Program-made: the position numbers and the translations under genes
DNA from: Bacteroidia bacterium
Lineage (GTDB): Bacteria; Bacteroidota; Bacteroidia; UKL13-3
DNA: 40,121 nucleotides
Assembly: GCA_014376805.1 (NCBI GenBank)
Contig: JACMQU010000033.1
Span: 1-40,121 of the forward strand
Reading direction: 5' to 3'
Notes under the pieces: model-generated
The model's database searches: none
Seen by the model: only the letters and a program-made list of their open reading frames with translations
What the model was told of the DNA's origin: nothing
Shown here: positions 16,305 through 25,133 of the stretch, one piece after another
How positions within the stretch are numbered: position 1 is the first letter of the stretch
Layout: each line of letters opens with the position of its first letter

Positions 16305-17132
16305 ATGAACCAAAAACCTATTCTATTAGTACCCACTGATTTTACACCTGTTGGCGATAGTGCTGTTGCCTATGCAAGTCAGTTATCTAAAATTCTCCAT
16401 GCACGTATAGAACTATTGCATGTAGTTGGAAATACCAAAGATGCAGCTGTGGCAAAAAACACACTGGCAACTCACGTAAGCTCGCTTGAAAAAGACAATA
16501 TTGATGCCGGCAGTATGGTGGAAATCGGGAATATTTTTGATGACATTGGAAAGGTGGCCGACAAGCTTAATGCTAAATTAATAGTTATGGGTACACACGG
16601 AGTAAAAGGCATGCAGCATGTAATGGGTTCAAAAGCACTAAAAGTGATTACCAATTCTGATGTGCCATTTCTTGTTGTTCAAAGAAAACCCATGAAAGCT
16701 GAAGGTTTTAAAAATATTATTATTCCGGTAGATTTTAACCAGGAAGTAAAACAAAGTATTAAATATGCCTGGGAAATTGGCAAATATTTTCACAGTAAAA
16801 TTCATATTATTTATGTGAAAGAAAAAGATCCTTTCATAGCGGCAAAGATTGAACGAAACATTCCTTATGCGAAAGATTTATTGGAAGAAAGTGGTGTTGC
16901 TTATGAGATTATGGGTATAGAAAAAAAAGATTTTGATAAAGAGGTTGTCAAAATAGGACAGCGAATAGATGCTGATCTGATTACCATAATTAATAACCAT
17001 GAAAATATCTTTACCTATTTTGGTGGTTCATTTGAACAAAGCATTATAGGCAATAATGGCGAGATCCCCGTATTGGTGATCAACCAGATTGCTTCTAAAT
17101 CTCCATATAGCTTTAGCATTTTCTTTGGGTAG
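16305..17132 (+). CDS. Universal stress protein with two Usp domains
   Basis: 275 residues with tandem Usp domains. The first (residues 1-130) opens PILLVPTDFTPVGDSAVAYA and has the nucleotide-binding loop in degenerate form: VMGTHGVKGMQHVMGSKALK (canonical G-2x-G-9x-G-S/T). The second (about 138-265) begins FKNIIIPVDFNQEVKQSIKY but its loop reads NNHENIFTYFGGSFEQSIIG, so it has probably lost ATP binding. Two-domain Usp proteins with one weak half are common in Bacteroidota and are linked to stress survival. It lies tightly between the HD gene and the YheT-like hydrolase. Confidence 0.88.
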   Translation: MNQKPILLVPTDFTPVGDSAVAYASQLSKILHARIELLHVVGNTKDAAVAKNTLATHVSSLEKDNIDAGSMVEIGNIFDDIGKVADKLNAKLIVMGTHGVKGMQHVMGSKALKVITNSDVPFLVVQRKPMKAEGFKNIIIPVDFNQEVKQSIKYAWEIGKYFHSKIHIIYVKEKDPFIAAKIERNIPYAKDLLEESGVAYEIMGIEKKDFDKEVVKIGQRIDADLITIINNHENIFTYFGGSFEQSIIGNNGEIPVLVINQIASKSPYSFSIFFG

Positions 17133-17147
17133 CGTATCGTCTTATTC

Positions 17148-18110
17148 ATGCCATACATTGAAAGTTCGTTTACCGGAAATAAATTCATTTTAAACGGCCA
17201 TCTCGAAACTATTATCCCCTCACTATTCAGAAAAGTTCATATCATTTATAAGCGAGAGCGGTTAAATCTTGCAGATGGTGATTTTATAGATCTGGACTGG
17301 ATTAAGCAGGAACATAAGAAACTGGTGGTGTTATTTCATGGGCTTGAAGGTTCATCTCAATCTCAATATATAAAAGGCTTTGCCAAATATTTTAGTGAAC
17401 GCCATTATGATATTTGCGCTGTAAATTTCAGAAGCTGCAGTGGAGAACCTAACCTGCTTATGAAAAGCTATCACAGCGGGGTAACGGCAGATATACAAGA
17501 AGTAATTTCGCATATTCATCTTCATACTTCTTATACTTCAATCAACCTGATCGGATTTAGTTTGGGTGGCAATGTTTTACTTAAGTACTTAGGTGATGGC
17601 ATCTTTGAGCACGATTTAGAAATAAAAGCTGCAGCAGCATTCTCAGTACCCATAGATTTGGCAGGAGCGGCTATTAAACTGGCCAGATTTTCAAACAAAC
17701 TTTATATGAGACAATTCTTAAAAACAATGACCCGGAAATTAGAAATGAAATCTTTACAATTCAATGGCAGCATAAATATAAAAAAACTTCAAAAGATAAC
17801 GACTTTTGAAGAATGGGATACGATGTTTACAGCACCTATTAATGGTTTTACAGATGCTGCAGATTATTATGCAAAATGTAACAGTAAACAATTTTTGAAA
17901 AATATAAAAATTCCAACTTTGTTAGTAAATGCGCTCAATGATCCATTTTTATCTCAGAGTTGTTATCCCTCCCCCTTTCTGGAAACTGGCCAAAACCTCT
18001 TCTTCGAATCTCCTGCAGGCGGCGGACATGTTGGGTTTATGAAAGGCTTGCCTCATGAAAATTATTATAGCGAAGAGAGAGCGTTTCAGTTTTTTAGTCA
18101 ATACAACTAA
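17148..18110 (+). CDS. Alpha/beta hydrolase, YheT family
   Basis: 320 residues. The YheT signature is present at the start (NGHLETIIPSLFRK, residues 16-29). Catalytic elements: oxyanion HGLEGSS (64-70), nucleophile elbow GFSLGGN with Ser138, acid in NALNDPF (about 265-271) and histidine in GGHVGF near the end. The NFRSCSGEPN segment is also typical of this family. It is a cytoplasmic hydrolase whose physiological substrate is not settled; E. coli YheT is an uncharacterised esterase-like protein. It starts 15 bp after the universal stress gene, so it is likely cotranscribed. Confidence 0.88.
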   Translation: MPYIESSFTGNKFILNGHLETIIPSLFRKVHIIYKRERLNLADGDFIDLDWIKQEHKKLVVLFHGLEGSSQSQYIKGFAKYFSERHYDICAVNFRSCSGEPNLLMKSYHSGVTADIQEVISHIHLHTSYTSINLIGFSLGGNVLLKYLGDGIFEHDLEIKAAAAFSVPIDLAGAAIKLARFSNKLYMRQFLKTMTRKLEMKSLQFNGSINIKKLQKITTFEEWDTMFTAPINGFTDAADYYAKCNSKQFLKNIKIPTLLVNALNDPFLSQSCYPSPFLETGQNLFFESPAGGGHVGFMKGLPHENYYSEERAFQFFSQYN

Positions 18111-18129
18111 TATATATATTCCTGTTTGT

Positions 18130-18137
18130 TATGTTTG
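18130..18137 (+). promoter_or_regulatory. Candidate -7 element (TATGTTTG) before the polyprenyl synthase
   Basis: Exact TAnnTTTG match 7 bases before the ATG at 18145. This would give a very short leader. No clear -33 element; the gene may instead be read from the upstream operon. Confidence 0.3.
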
Positions 18138-18144
18138 AACACAA

Positions 18145-19113
18145 ATGAAAAATTATTCTGAATTATTAAAGATTATTAACGATAAAATTGCTGTTACTTC
18201 TTATGGTTCAAATCCAAAAAATCTGTATGACCCAATAAATTATATGATGGAACTTGGCGGTAAAAGACTTCGTCCGGTTTTAACATTAATGGCCTGCGAT
18301 TTGTTTGATACTAATATAGTACAAGCTTTGGATGCCGCACTTGCTATTGAAGTTTTTCATAACTTCACCCTGGTTCATGATGACATAATGGATAATGCAC
18401 CCATAAGACGCGGTAAAGAAACGGTTTACAAAAAATGGAGCATGCCTATTGCTATTTTAAGCGGCGACCTGATGTTGATAAAAGCAATTGATTTGCTGGC
18501 CCTCACCACAGCAACGCCACTGCTTCCCATTCTACAGGTTTTTAATAAAGTAGCTGCAAATGTTTGTGAAGGGCAACAGATTGATATGAATTTTGAAGAA
18601 CGCGATGATGTAAGTTTTCAGGAATATATTGAAATGATAGCATTAAAAACAGCAGTGTTACTGGGAGGAGCATTAAAGATTGGTGCACTTATAGGAGGTG
18701 CTGTAAAAGAAGATGCAGATAACTTATATAATTTCGGCAAAAATATTGGAATTGCATTTCAGATTCAGGATGATATTCTGGATAGTTTTGGAGAAGGCAA
18801 GCAGGTTGGTAAACGCATTGGCGGCGATATTGCCTCTAACAAAAAAACATTGTTACTGATTGAATTAATGGAGGTAGTACATAAAGATGATAAAATCTTA
18901 TTAAAGTCCATTCTGAATAATGCTAACCCTGATAATAAAATTAATGAAGTATTGAAGCTCTATGAGAAATACCAAATCAAACAATTTGCTGAACAAAAAA
19001 AACAAGAATATTTAAAAACCGCATTCGAACATTTAAAATTGGTTCAAACAGAAAGTGAACGAAAAAAAATACTGGAACATACCGCCCTTGAGCTGATGAA
19101 CAGGATGAGCTAA
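18145..19113 (+). CDS. Polyprenyl diphosphate synthase
   Basis: 322 residues of the trans-isoprenyl diphosphate synthase family. Substrate motifs are complete: GGKRLRP (38-44), first aspartate-rich motif DDIMD (79-83) with RRG downstream, and second motif DDILD (209-213) followed by SFGEGKQVGKRIGGDI. It condenses isopentenyl diphosphate with an allylic diphosphate in the cytoplasm. The short DDxxD first motif, without the two-residue insertion of bacterial FPP synthases, favours a GGPP-type or longer product, but chain length cannot be fixed by eye. It follows the YheT-like hydrolase by 34 bp on the same strand. Confidence 0.9.
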   Translation: MKNYSELLKIINDKIAVTSYGSNPKNLYDPINYMMELGGKRLRPVLTLMACDLFDTNIVQALDAALAIEVFHNFTLVHDDIMDNAPIRRGKETVYKKWSMPIAILSGDLMLIKAIDLLALTTATPLLPILQVFNKVAANVCEGQQIDMNFEERDDVSFQEYIEMIALKTAVLLGGALKIGALIGGAVKEDADNLYNFGKNIGIAFQIQDDILDSFGEGKQVGKRIGGDIASNKKTLLLIELMEVVHKDDKILLKSILNNANPDNKINEVLKLYEKYQIKQFAEQKKQEYLKTAFEHLKLVQTESERKKILEHTALELMNRMS

Positions 19114-19281
19114 TTCAATTAATTGAGGACAGCAGGGGATAACCGATAAGTGAGTTAGGGCTCAAATTTAAACGAAGTTTTATATTCGTTAATTTAAAAT
19201 AATACAGGTGTCGGAAAATTGATGAAGGGAAAATAAATAATACCGGTTCTCCTTTAAAACAGTCAAAACTTTTTTTGTACT

Positions 19282-19839
19282 TTAATCAAGATGAAAGTGT
19301 TTAATTACATTCCATCCGGTAAGATCACGCTTTAAAAGTGCAATTTTATTGGCATAAAAACTGCCTTCAAAATCCACATGCTTTATTTTATTCCAAGCCT
19401 TCACTAAGGCATTCTTTTTGAGATCGCCGTTAGCTAAAATTAACTGTCCATTTATATCATTCATACTAAGTTGATGCTCGCTTGCATGGAAAGAGAAATA
19501 ATCTTTAAAATGAATATGACAGGCATCAAACAAATTATTTGAATCTGTAGGCATAAACAATTGTTTCTTGTCCTGATTGCAGGCAATACCTTTTATATTT
19601 ACTTCGAAAGAATATAAGTGAGGTAATATATTTTTAATATGGTGAACCAATAAATATTCTTGTTTATCGCACCAATAAAACATGGGGAAGACAGTAATAT
19701 GAGGTTGCTGAAATACGGTTTGATCTATAAATTTTTCTATCGTTTTTTTAATAGCCAATAAACTGGATGCCAGAGGCTCTTCCGGCACAATGACAAGAAG
19801 ATAAGGGTATAAAGTATTAAATTGATCAGGCTGCATCAT
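19282..19839 (-). CDS. 2H phosphoesterase (2'-5' RNA ligase-like) with a degenerate second motif
   Basis: 185 residues starting with a double ATG at 19839/19836. The first HxTx motif is intact (QQPHITVFPMF, about 44-54) and the C-terminal strand FEGSFYANKIALLKRD matches the LigT/2H fold of Bacteroidota. Where the second HxT/S motif is expected (typically HITI before a DLKK segment) this protein reads GQLILANGDLKKNALVKAW, so the histidine and threonine are missing. Two histidines are normally needed for 2',3'-cyclic phosphate chemistry, so this copy may be inactive or act as a binding protein. Single gene, convergent with the polyprenyl synthase. Confidence 0.72.
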   Translation of the reverse strand: MMQPDQFNTLYPYLLVIVPEEPLASSLLAIKKTIEKFIDQTVFQQPHITVFPMFYWCDKQEYLLVHHIKNILPHLYSFEVNIKGIACNQDKKQLFMPTDSNNLFDACHIHFKDYFSFHASEHQLSMNDINGQLILANGDLKKNALVKAWNKIKHVDFEGSFYANKIALLKRDLTGWNVIKHFHLD

Positions 19840-19924
19840 TTACGGTTGCAAGGTAACATTCAGGATCAAATCGTAATAAACTATGTTTGGCAGAGTGTAT
19901 CCTTTTGTTTTACCGGACTTAATT

Positions 19925-22024
19925 TTAGGATATCCTGCCCCATTTAGCTGTTTTGCGGTATAAAGCATAATGTTGGGCCAGAGGCTTATTCACATTTAAA
20001 AGCAATTGCGGGTCTTCATCCAACACCATTTGCGCAGCCATTCGAGCCTGTGCAAGTATTTCTGTATCGTTTGCCAGGTCGGCAATTTTTAAATCGAGTA
20101 TGCCACTTTGCGCTGTTCCTTCCAGTTCTCCGGGGCCTCGTAATTTTAAATCAACTTCCGCAATTTTAAAACCATCATTGGTTTCGCACATTGTTTTTAT
20201 ACGTTGTTTGGCTTCGTTACTCTGTTTAACATCGCTCATTAAAATACAATACGATTGATCGGCACCACGCCCTACCCTACCGCGTAACTGGTGCAATTGT
20301 GATAGTCCGAATTTTTGCGCGCTTTCAATAACCATTATACTTGCATTGGGTATATTAACGCCAACTTCAATTACGGTTGTGGCAACCATAATTTGAGTTT
20401 CGCCACGTACAAAGCGACTCATTTCAAATGCCTTTTCGGCCGCCTTTAACTTGCCATGTAATATGCTTACCTGGTATTTGGGTTCAGGAAATTCTTTGCA
20501 AATACTCTCATACCCTTCAACAAGATTTTTGAAGGTTAATGTTTCCGATTCTTCAATTAACGGATAAACAATATATACCTGACGGCCTTTGCTTATTTCA
20601 TTTTTTAAAAAGCCAAAAATAGCGAGCCGGCTCGAGTCATAACGCATAATAGTTTGAATAGGCTTGCGTCCTGCAGGCATCTCATCAATAACCGATGTAT
20701 CCAGGTCGCCGTACAAAGTCATGGCCAGGGTGCGTGGAATTGGCGTTGCTGTCATTACCAGCATGTGAGGCGGGAATTTGTTTTTTTGCCACAGTTTAGA
20801 TCGTTGTTCAACCCCAAATCTGTGCTGTTCATCAACCACAGCCATACCCAGGTTTTTAAAAACAACCTTACTTTCAATAAGCGCATGGGTGCCAATAAGA
20901 ATATCCAATTCGCCGCTTTCCAATTGTTCATGAATAATCCTTCGTTCTTTAATGCCGGTTGCACCCCGCAGTAATTTAACCGTTACCGGCAGGTCTTTTA
21001 GCAGGCTGCTAACTGTTTGCAGGTGTTGTGTTGCAAGTATTTCTGTTGGAGCCATCATACATGCCTGGTAGCCGTTATCAATTGCCATAAGCATGCTCAT
21101 TAATGCCACAACGGTTTTGCCGCTGCCTACATCGCCCTGCACAAGCCTGTTCATTTGCACACCTCTTTTAACATCAACACGAATCTCCTTTATTACACGC
21201 TTTTGCGCATTGGTTAAATCAAACGGCAGGCATTCATTATAAAATTTATTAAACAAATCGCCAATCTGTTCAAGCCTGATTCCGTTTATCAACTGGGTAC
21301 GTTTCATCCTGAACCTAAGCAGCCTTAACTGGATGAAAAAGAACTCTTCAAATTTTAAACGAAACTCTGCAGCAGCAAGCGCGGCAAAATCTTTGGGGAA
21401 GTGTATAAGTTGCAATGCATCTTGCCTGTTCATTAATTTTTGCTGAACACAAATTGACGCGGGTATATCTTCTTCCACAAAAAATTTAGGATCAAGCAAT
21501 AAGGTATTAATCATACGCATGATTGCTTTAGAATCAACACCTCTAGCTTTCATTTTTTCGGTAGTTGTGTACAAGGGCATAATGTGCAGGTACTTTTTAG
21601 TTTCCACATCATCGGGGTCGTCCATGTTTGGGTGCACCATAGAATAGCTGCCGTTAAACTCGTTGGGTTTACCAAAAACAAGGTAGGTTTTATCGGCCTT
21701 TAATGCATCTTTAAGCCACTTATGACCCTGAAACCACACAAGCTCAATCATGCCACTTCCATCTCTTAGCTCTGCCACCAGCCTCTGTGCGCCCGCACTG
21801 CCCAATGTGCGCATGTTCGAAAGTTTTCCTCTTAATTGTATGAAAGGTAACTCGCCGTTTACTTCGCTTATCTTATACACCTTACTGCGGTCTATATGCC
21901 GGTACGGAAAGTGAAATAGCAGGTCGTTAAAAGTAAAAATCTGCAATTCTTTTTTAAGCAAATCGCCCTTAGCCGGACCAACGCCTTTAAGGTACTCAAC
22001 AGGGGTGCTTAAATAAGAATTCAT
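19925..22024 (-). CDS. recG: ATP-dependent DNA helicase RecG
   Basis: 699 residues, normal family length. The N-terminal wedge/OB-fold domain includes VRLRGKLS-like FIQLRGKLSNMR (about 61-72). Helicase motifs follow: Walker A GDVGSGKT (297-304), DEQHRFG (398-404, the DEQH motif II), TATPIPRTLAM, and motif VI QLHQLRGRVGRG. The C-terminal LKLRGPGELEGTAQSG element is diagnostic of RecG. It remodels stalled replication forks and branched DNA. It ends 85 bp from the 2H gene on the same strand. The upstream side borders the left tandem array of the four-helix-bundle cassette. Confidence 0.95.
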   Translation of the reverse strand: MNSYLSTPVEYLKGVGPAKGDLLKKELQIFTFNDLLFHFPYRHIDRSKVYKISEVNGELPFIQLRGKLSNMRTLGSAGAQRLVAELRDGSGMIELVWFQGHKWLKDALKADKTYLVFGKPNEFNGSYSMVHPNMDDPDDVETKKYLHIMPLYTTTEKMKARGVDSKAIMRMINTLLLDPKFFVEEDIPASICVQQKLMNRQDALQLIHFPKDFAALAAAEFRLKFEEFFFIQLRLLRFRMKRTQLINGIRLEQIGDLFNKFYNECLPFDLTNAQKRVIKEIRVDVKRGVQMNRLVQGDVGSGKTVVALMSMLMAIDNGYQACMMAPTEILATQHLQTVSSLLKDLPVTVKLLRGATGIKERRIIHEQLESGELDILIGTHALIESKVVFKNLGMAVVDEQHRFGVEQRSKLWQKNKFPPHMLVMTATPIPRTLAMTLYGDLDTSVIDEMPAGRKPIQTIMRYDSSRLAIFGFLKNEISKGRQVYIVYPLIEESETLTFKNLVEGYESICKEFPEPKYQVSILHGKLKAAEKAFEMSRFVRGETQIMVATTVIEVGVNIPNASIMVIESAQKFGLSQLHQLRGRVGRGADQSYCILMSDVKQSNEAKQRIKTMCETNDGFKIAEVDLKLRGPGELEGTAQSGILDLKIADLANDTEILAQARMAAQMVLDEDPQLLLNVNKPLAQHYALYRKTAKWGRIS

Positions 22025-22175
22025 TACTTACGCAATATGAGAAATGGCATGTACAATGACAAGTAGAAAATGTGCGGGGCAGTAATCCATGGTCCATAGT
22101 TGTTGGTATTGGCCTTTAGTTTCTGGCCTCCCGGCCTTTGGCAAATTCGCAAAATTTGAATGCTACACTTTCAGA

Positions 22176-22323
22176 AGTCGATTAGTCGTAAGTGGATTAG
22201 TTGTTAGTCGATTAGTCGTAAGTCGATTAGTCGTTAGTCGATTAGTCGTAAGTCGATTAGTCGTAAGTGGATTAGTCGTTAGTCGATTAGTGGGTTAGTC
22301 GTTAGTGGGTTAGTAGGTTAGTT
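22176..22323. repeat. Left tandem array, 15-bp period (AGTCGATT + AGTCGTA/T)
   Basis: About ten repeats made of alternating 8-mers (AGTCGATT, AGTGGATT, AGTGGGTT) and 7-mers (AGTCGTA, AGTCGTT). The array overlaps the last bases of the four-helix-bundle gene and supplies its stop codon. The same AGTCGTAAGT core occurs in the right array on the opposite strand, so the two arrays form inverted flanks around the gene. On the plus strand it makes a short valine/serine/arginine-rich frame that is not a gene. Confidence 0.85.
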
Positions 22324-22674
22324 ATTAGGCGAAAGAGATTTAATAAGTCCTCGTATTATTTTACTAACTTCATTACATTTATCTACCAATAACAACGTTT
22401 GCTCACTATTCAAATAGTTTAGCCTTTCTGATAAATAAAGCATTGACTTTACTTCGCTGCAAGATGCTAAAGCAATATAAAGGAACCAAACAAATTGCTT
22501 ATCACTCATCCTATCAAAGCCTTCGGCAATATTATTTGAAATCGAAACTGAAGCTCTTTGTATCTGATCCCTAAAACCAAAATCCCTTGAAATATTAAAC
22601 AATTTATAAATATCTACGGCCAAATCCTGCCCTTTTTGCCAGGCTATTATATCTTCAAATTTTTGTATTTTCAT
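22318..22674 (-). CDS. Four-helix bundle protein (23S rRNA intervening-sequence family)
   Basis: 118 residues. The opening KIQKFEDIIAWQKGQDLAVD, the SVSISNNIAEGFDR core (about 42-55) and the ELKSMLYLS-like EVKSMLYLSERLNYL helix identify the S23/IVS four-helix bundle family, first named from proteins encoded in 23S rRNA intervening sequences and structurally related to the Avd accessory protein of diversity-generating retroelements. There is no rRNA or reverse transcriptase here. The molecular role of stand-alone copies is unknown. The gene sits between inverted arrays of short tandem repeats and its stop codon is inside the left array, which suggests it moved as a cassette. Confidence 0.88.
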   Translation of the reverse strand: MKIQKFEDIIAWQKGQDLAVDIYKLFNISRDFGFRDQIQRASVSISNNIAEGFDRMSDKQFVWFLYIALASCSEVKSMLYLSERLNYLNSEQTLLLVDKCNEVSKIIRGLIKSLSPNN

Positions 22675-22682
22675 AAATTTCC

Positions 22683-22997
22683 ACTTTCTAACTTAACACT
22701 TTTTACTTTCAACTCAACTTACAACTTTTTTTACTAACGACTTACGACTCTCTAAACTTACAACTTTTTTTTACTTACGACATACAACTATCTAAACTTA
22801 CAACTTTTTTTACTAACGACTTAAGAATCACTAGACTTACAACTATCTAAACTTACAACTTTTTTTACTAACGACTTACGACTCTTTTTACTTACGACTT
22901 ACGACTCTCTAGACTTACGACTCTTTTTACTTACGACTTATGACTCTCTAGACTTACGACTCTCTAGACTTACAACTATCTATACTTACGACTATCT
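22683..22997. repeat. Right tandem array, units related to ACTTACGACTCTCTAG
   Basis: About twenty degenerate units such as ACTTACGACTCTCTAG, ACTTACAACTATCTAA and ACTTACAACTTTTTTT, in 16- and 23-base spacings, filling most of the 430-base gap between the four-helix-bundle start and the WG-repeat gene. Reverse-complemented, the core is AGTCGTAAGT, the same as in the left array. The bases 22998-23104 hold nothing else I can name beyond a possible promoter for the WG gene. Confidence 0.85.
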
Positions 22998-23104
22998 GCG
23001 GCAAAGCCCCTCCTAAAATAAAAATTAAGAAATCAAATTTACTTCGCACTTTAATGTAGAAATCTTTTTTCGCATTACATTAAATTGCACATTAATTTAG
23101 CGGC

Positions 23105-24217
23105 ATGAGAAATTTATTATTCATTCTGCTATTTTTATTTGATTTACTTGCATCGGGCCAGCAATTATATCCTATTTCTAAAAACAAAAAATGGGGTTAT
23201 ATGGATGCAAGCGGCAAAATAGTAATACCCTGTAAGTATGACCTTGGACAAAATTTTAATGAGGGGTATGCATCTGTTGCCCTGGGCAATATGCCGTGCC
23301 TGATTGATGTTAAGGAAAGGCGGATAATTGATACCGGACTTTACCAATATATAGGAGCATTTTCTGAAGGCCTCGTATCGGTTATGGATTATAAATACAG
23401 GCGCTTTTTTTTAAATAATAAAGGACATGTGGTGTTAACATTACCAAATGAAATTTATGATGCCCGTACTTTTTACCATAATATTGCCAGGGTTGGGAAA
23501 AAGATAGACATTGTACAGAACAAATTTGGATTTGATGTGAGTAACCTAGGATATAAATTCGCATACATTAAAAAAGATGGAAGCTATTTAACAGAATTTA
23601 TTTTTGACGATGGCGAAGATTTCCAGGATTATCCGGTAAGAGTTTTAATTGGTCAGAGTTTTGGATTATTAGACACTAATGGAAAGATGGTAACCACGGC
23701 CACTTACAGCACCCTCAGTAATTTTAATGATAGTTTGGCAGTGTTTTCCGTGAATGGTAAATTTGGGTATTTAAATAAAGTGGGTAAAGTAGTAATTACC
23801 CCGCAGTTTATGTATGCCAAAGAATTTAATCAGGGTTATGCAGCAGTTGAAATAGATGGGAAAATGGGTTATATTAATAAAAAAGGAGAGCTTGTTGTTC
23901 CGGCAATTTATGATGATGTAAGGCCATTTGCAGAAGGGCGTGCGGCTGTGTTATTCACCAATAAATGGGCATTTGTTGATTCTCAGGGTAATTATATATA
24001 CCAGCCTTATTTTCAGGAAGCGGGTTATTTTAATGAAGGTCTTTGCCCGGTAAAAATTAAAGGCAAATGGGGAGCCATCGATAAAGAAGGACATATTATT
24101 GTACCTTTTGAATTTGAGAATGTAGGAATCTTTGAAGATGGGCTGGCAGAAGTTATTTACAAAGGAATTAATTTGTATGTAAACAGAAGAGGTGTATTAT
24201 TACCTCATGTTAATTAA
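23105..24217 (+). CDS. WG-repeat exported protein
   Basis: 370 residues with a signal peptide (MRNLLFILLFLFDLLASGQQ). The body consists of WG repeats of about 45-50 residues: KKWGYMDASGKIVIPCKYD (about 28-46), FGLLDTNGKMVTTATY, GKFGYLNKVGKVVITPQF, GKMGYINKKGELVVPAIYD, NKWAFVDSQGNYIYQPYF and GKWGAIDKEGHIIVPFEFE. Such repeats form beta-propeller-like or solenoid surfaces in Bacteroidota envelope proteins; the ligand is unknown. A single gene downstream of the right tandem array. Confidence 0.88.
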   Translation: MRNLLFILLFLFDLLASGQQLYPISKNKKWGYMDASGKIVIPCKYDLGQNFNEGYASVALGNMPCLIDVKERRIIDTGLYQYIGAFSEGLVSVMDYKYRRFFLNNKGHVVLTLPNEIYDARTFYHNIARVGKKIDIVQNKFGFDVSNLGYKFAYIKKDGSYLTEFIFDDGEDFQDYPVRVLIGQSFGLLDTNGKMVTTATYSTLSNFNDSLAVFSVNGKFGYLNKVGKVVITPQFMYAKEFNQGYAAVEIDGKMGYINKKGELVVPAIYDDVRPFAEGRAAVLFTNKWAFVDSQGNYIYQPYFQEAGYFNEGLCPVKIKGKWGAIDKEGHIIVPFEFENVGIFEDGLAEVIYKGINLYVNRRGVLLPHVN

Positions 24218-24474
24218 AAATATAATCTCATAACGCTTTTAAATGTTAGCACTAATTTGCCGGCAGATGGTAAAAGTTTTTTTAATTAATATCTAAATTA
24301 CTTGCAACATAATTCTATGACATACGTGATTTTTATAAAATTTTCTGCTCCTAATTCAAATCTACTTATCAATGCAAAATTAAATACTTACGATAAAAAA
24401 AAAATACAATACCAACTATTATTAAATTACAAGTTGAAAATACTATACCCCAAATACTAAAAGTAAATTATCTG

Positions 24475-25050
24475 CTATAACGACTCGGCAATTACTTCTT
24501 TAACCTCAGGGATCATCTTGGTTAGCATACCCTCAATTCCGCGTTTTAAGGTAACTGTAGACGATGGGCAGCCACTGCATGAGCCTTTCATCTCTACGGT
24601 TACTACACCGTTCTCAAACGACTTAAATGAGATCATTCCGCCATCTGTTTCAACAGCCGGTTTAATATAGGTATCAAGCACATCAATAATTTGCGCTACA
24701 ATAACGCTATCAGCACCCTCATATTTACTTGCCGGAGTATGGTTGGCCACTATGGGCTCTTCAGCTTCCACATAGCTTTTCAAAAACTCTTTTACAATCG
24801 GAATTACTTCATACCATTCTGTTCCGGGCAAACGGGTAATGGTTACAAAATTATTCATAATAAAAACACCGTTCACAAAACTGAATTCAAATAAGCTTTT
24901 AGCTAATGGCGATACCTGCGCTTTTTCACGTGTGGGGAAATCAACAGCATCATCATCCAGAATCATAAAATTAAATACAAATTTCATGGTTTCGGGGTTC
25001 GGAGTTTCTTCGGCGTAAACTGTAATATATTTTGTTTGTGGTTCAGACAT
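24475..25050 (-). CDS. NifU/NfuA-type Fe-S cluster carrier
   Basis: 191 residues with two domains. The N-terminal one (about 8-95, YAEETPNPETMKFVFNFMIL and FVNGVFIMNNFVTITR) is the Nfu N-terminal scaffold domain. The C-terminal one (about 110-190) is the NifU C-terminal domain with its cluster ligands in GSCSGCPSS, Cys158 and Cys161. The protein binds a 4Fe-4S cluster as a dimer and hands it to apo-proteins. The linker contains an EEPIVAN segment. A perfect -7 element lies 20 bases upstream of the start. recX lies upstream on the same strand but is probably a separate transcript given the promoter between them. Confidence 0.9.
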   Translation of the reverse strand: MSEPQTKYITVYAEETPNPETMKFVFNFMILDDDAVDFPTREKAQVSPLAKSLFEFSFVNGVFIMNNFVTITRLPGTEWYEVIPIVKEFLKSYVEAEEPIVANHTPASKYEGADSVIVAQIIDVLDTYIKPAVETDGGMISFKSFENGVVTVEMKGSCSGCPSSTVTLKRGIEGMLTKMIPEVKEVIAESL

Positions 25051-25070
25051 TTTGATTTGAGTTTAATTAG

Positions 25071-25078
25071 CAAAAGTA
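25071..25078 (-). promoter_or_regulatory. Candidate -7 promoter element (TACTTTTG) for the nfu gene
   Basis: Exact TAnnTTTG match, 20 bases upstream of the ATG at 25050. -33 not obvious. Confidence 0.45.
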
Positions 25079-25133
25079 AGACTTATTCTTAAATACTCAC
25101 CTAACTAAAAATGTCTACCAAAAAGAGTCCATT

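Noticed and set aside
20654-20974. Open frames inside recG on either strand
   Set aside because: Shadows of the recG reading frame with no independent start or family features.
22089-22298. Plus-strand open frame with VVSRLVVS repeats
   Set aside because: It is the translation of the left tandem array, with no start context or non-repeat domain.
22318-22674. 23S rRNA intervening sequence or diversity-generating retroelement
   Set aside because: The protein family fits, but there is no rRNA, reverse transcriptase or template/variable repeat in the window.
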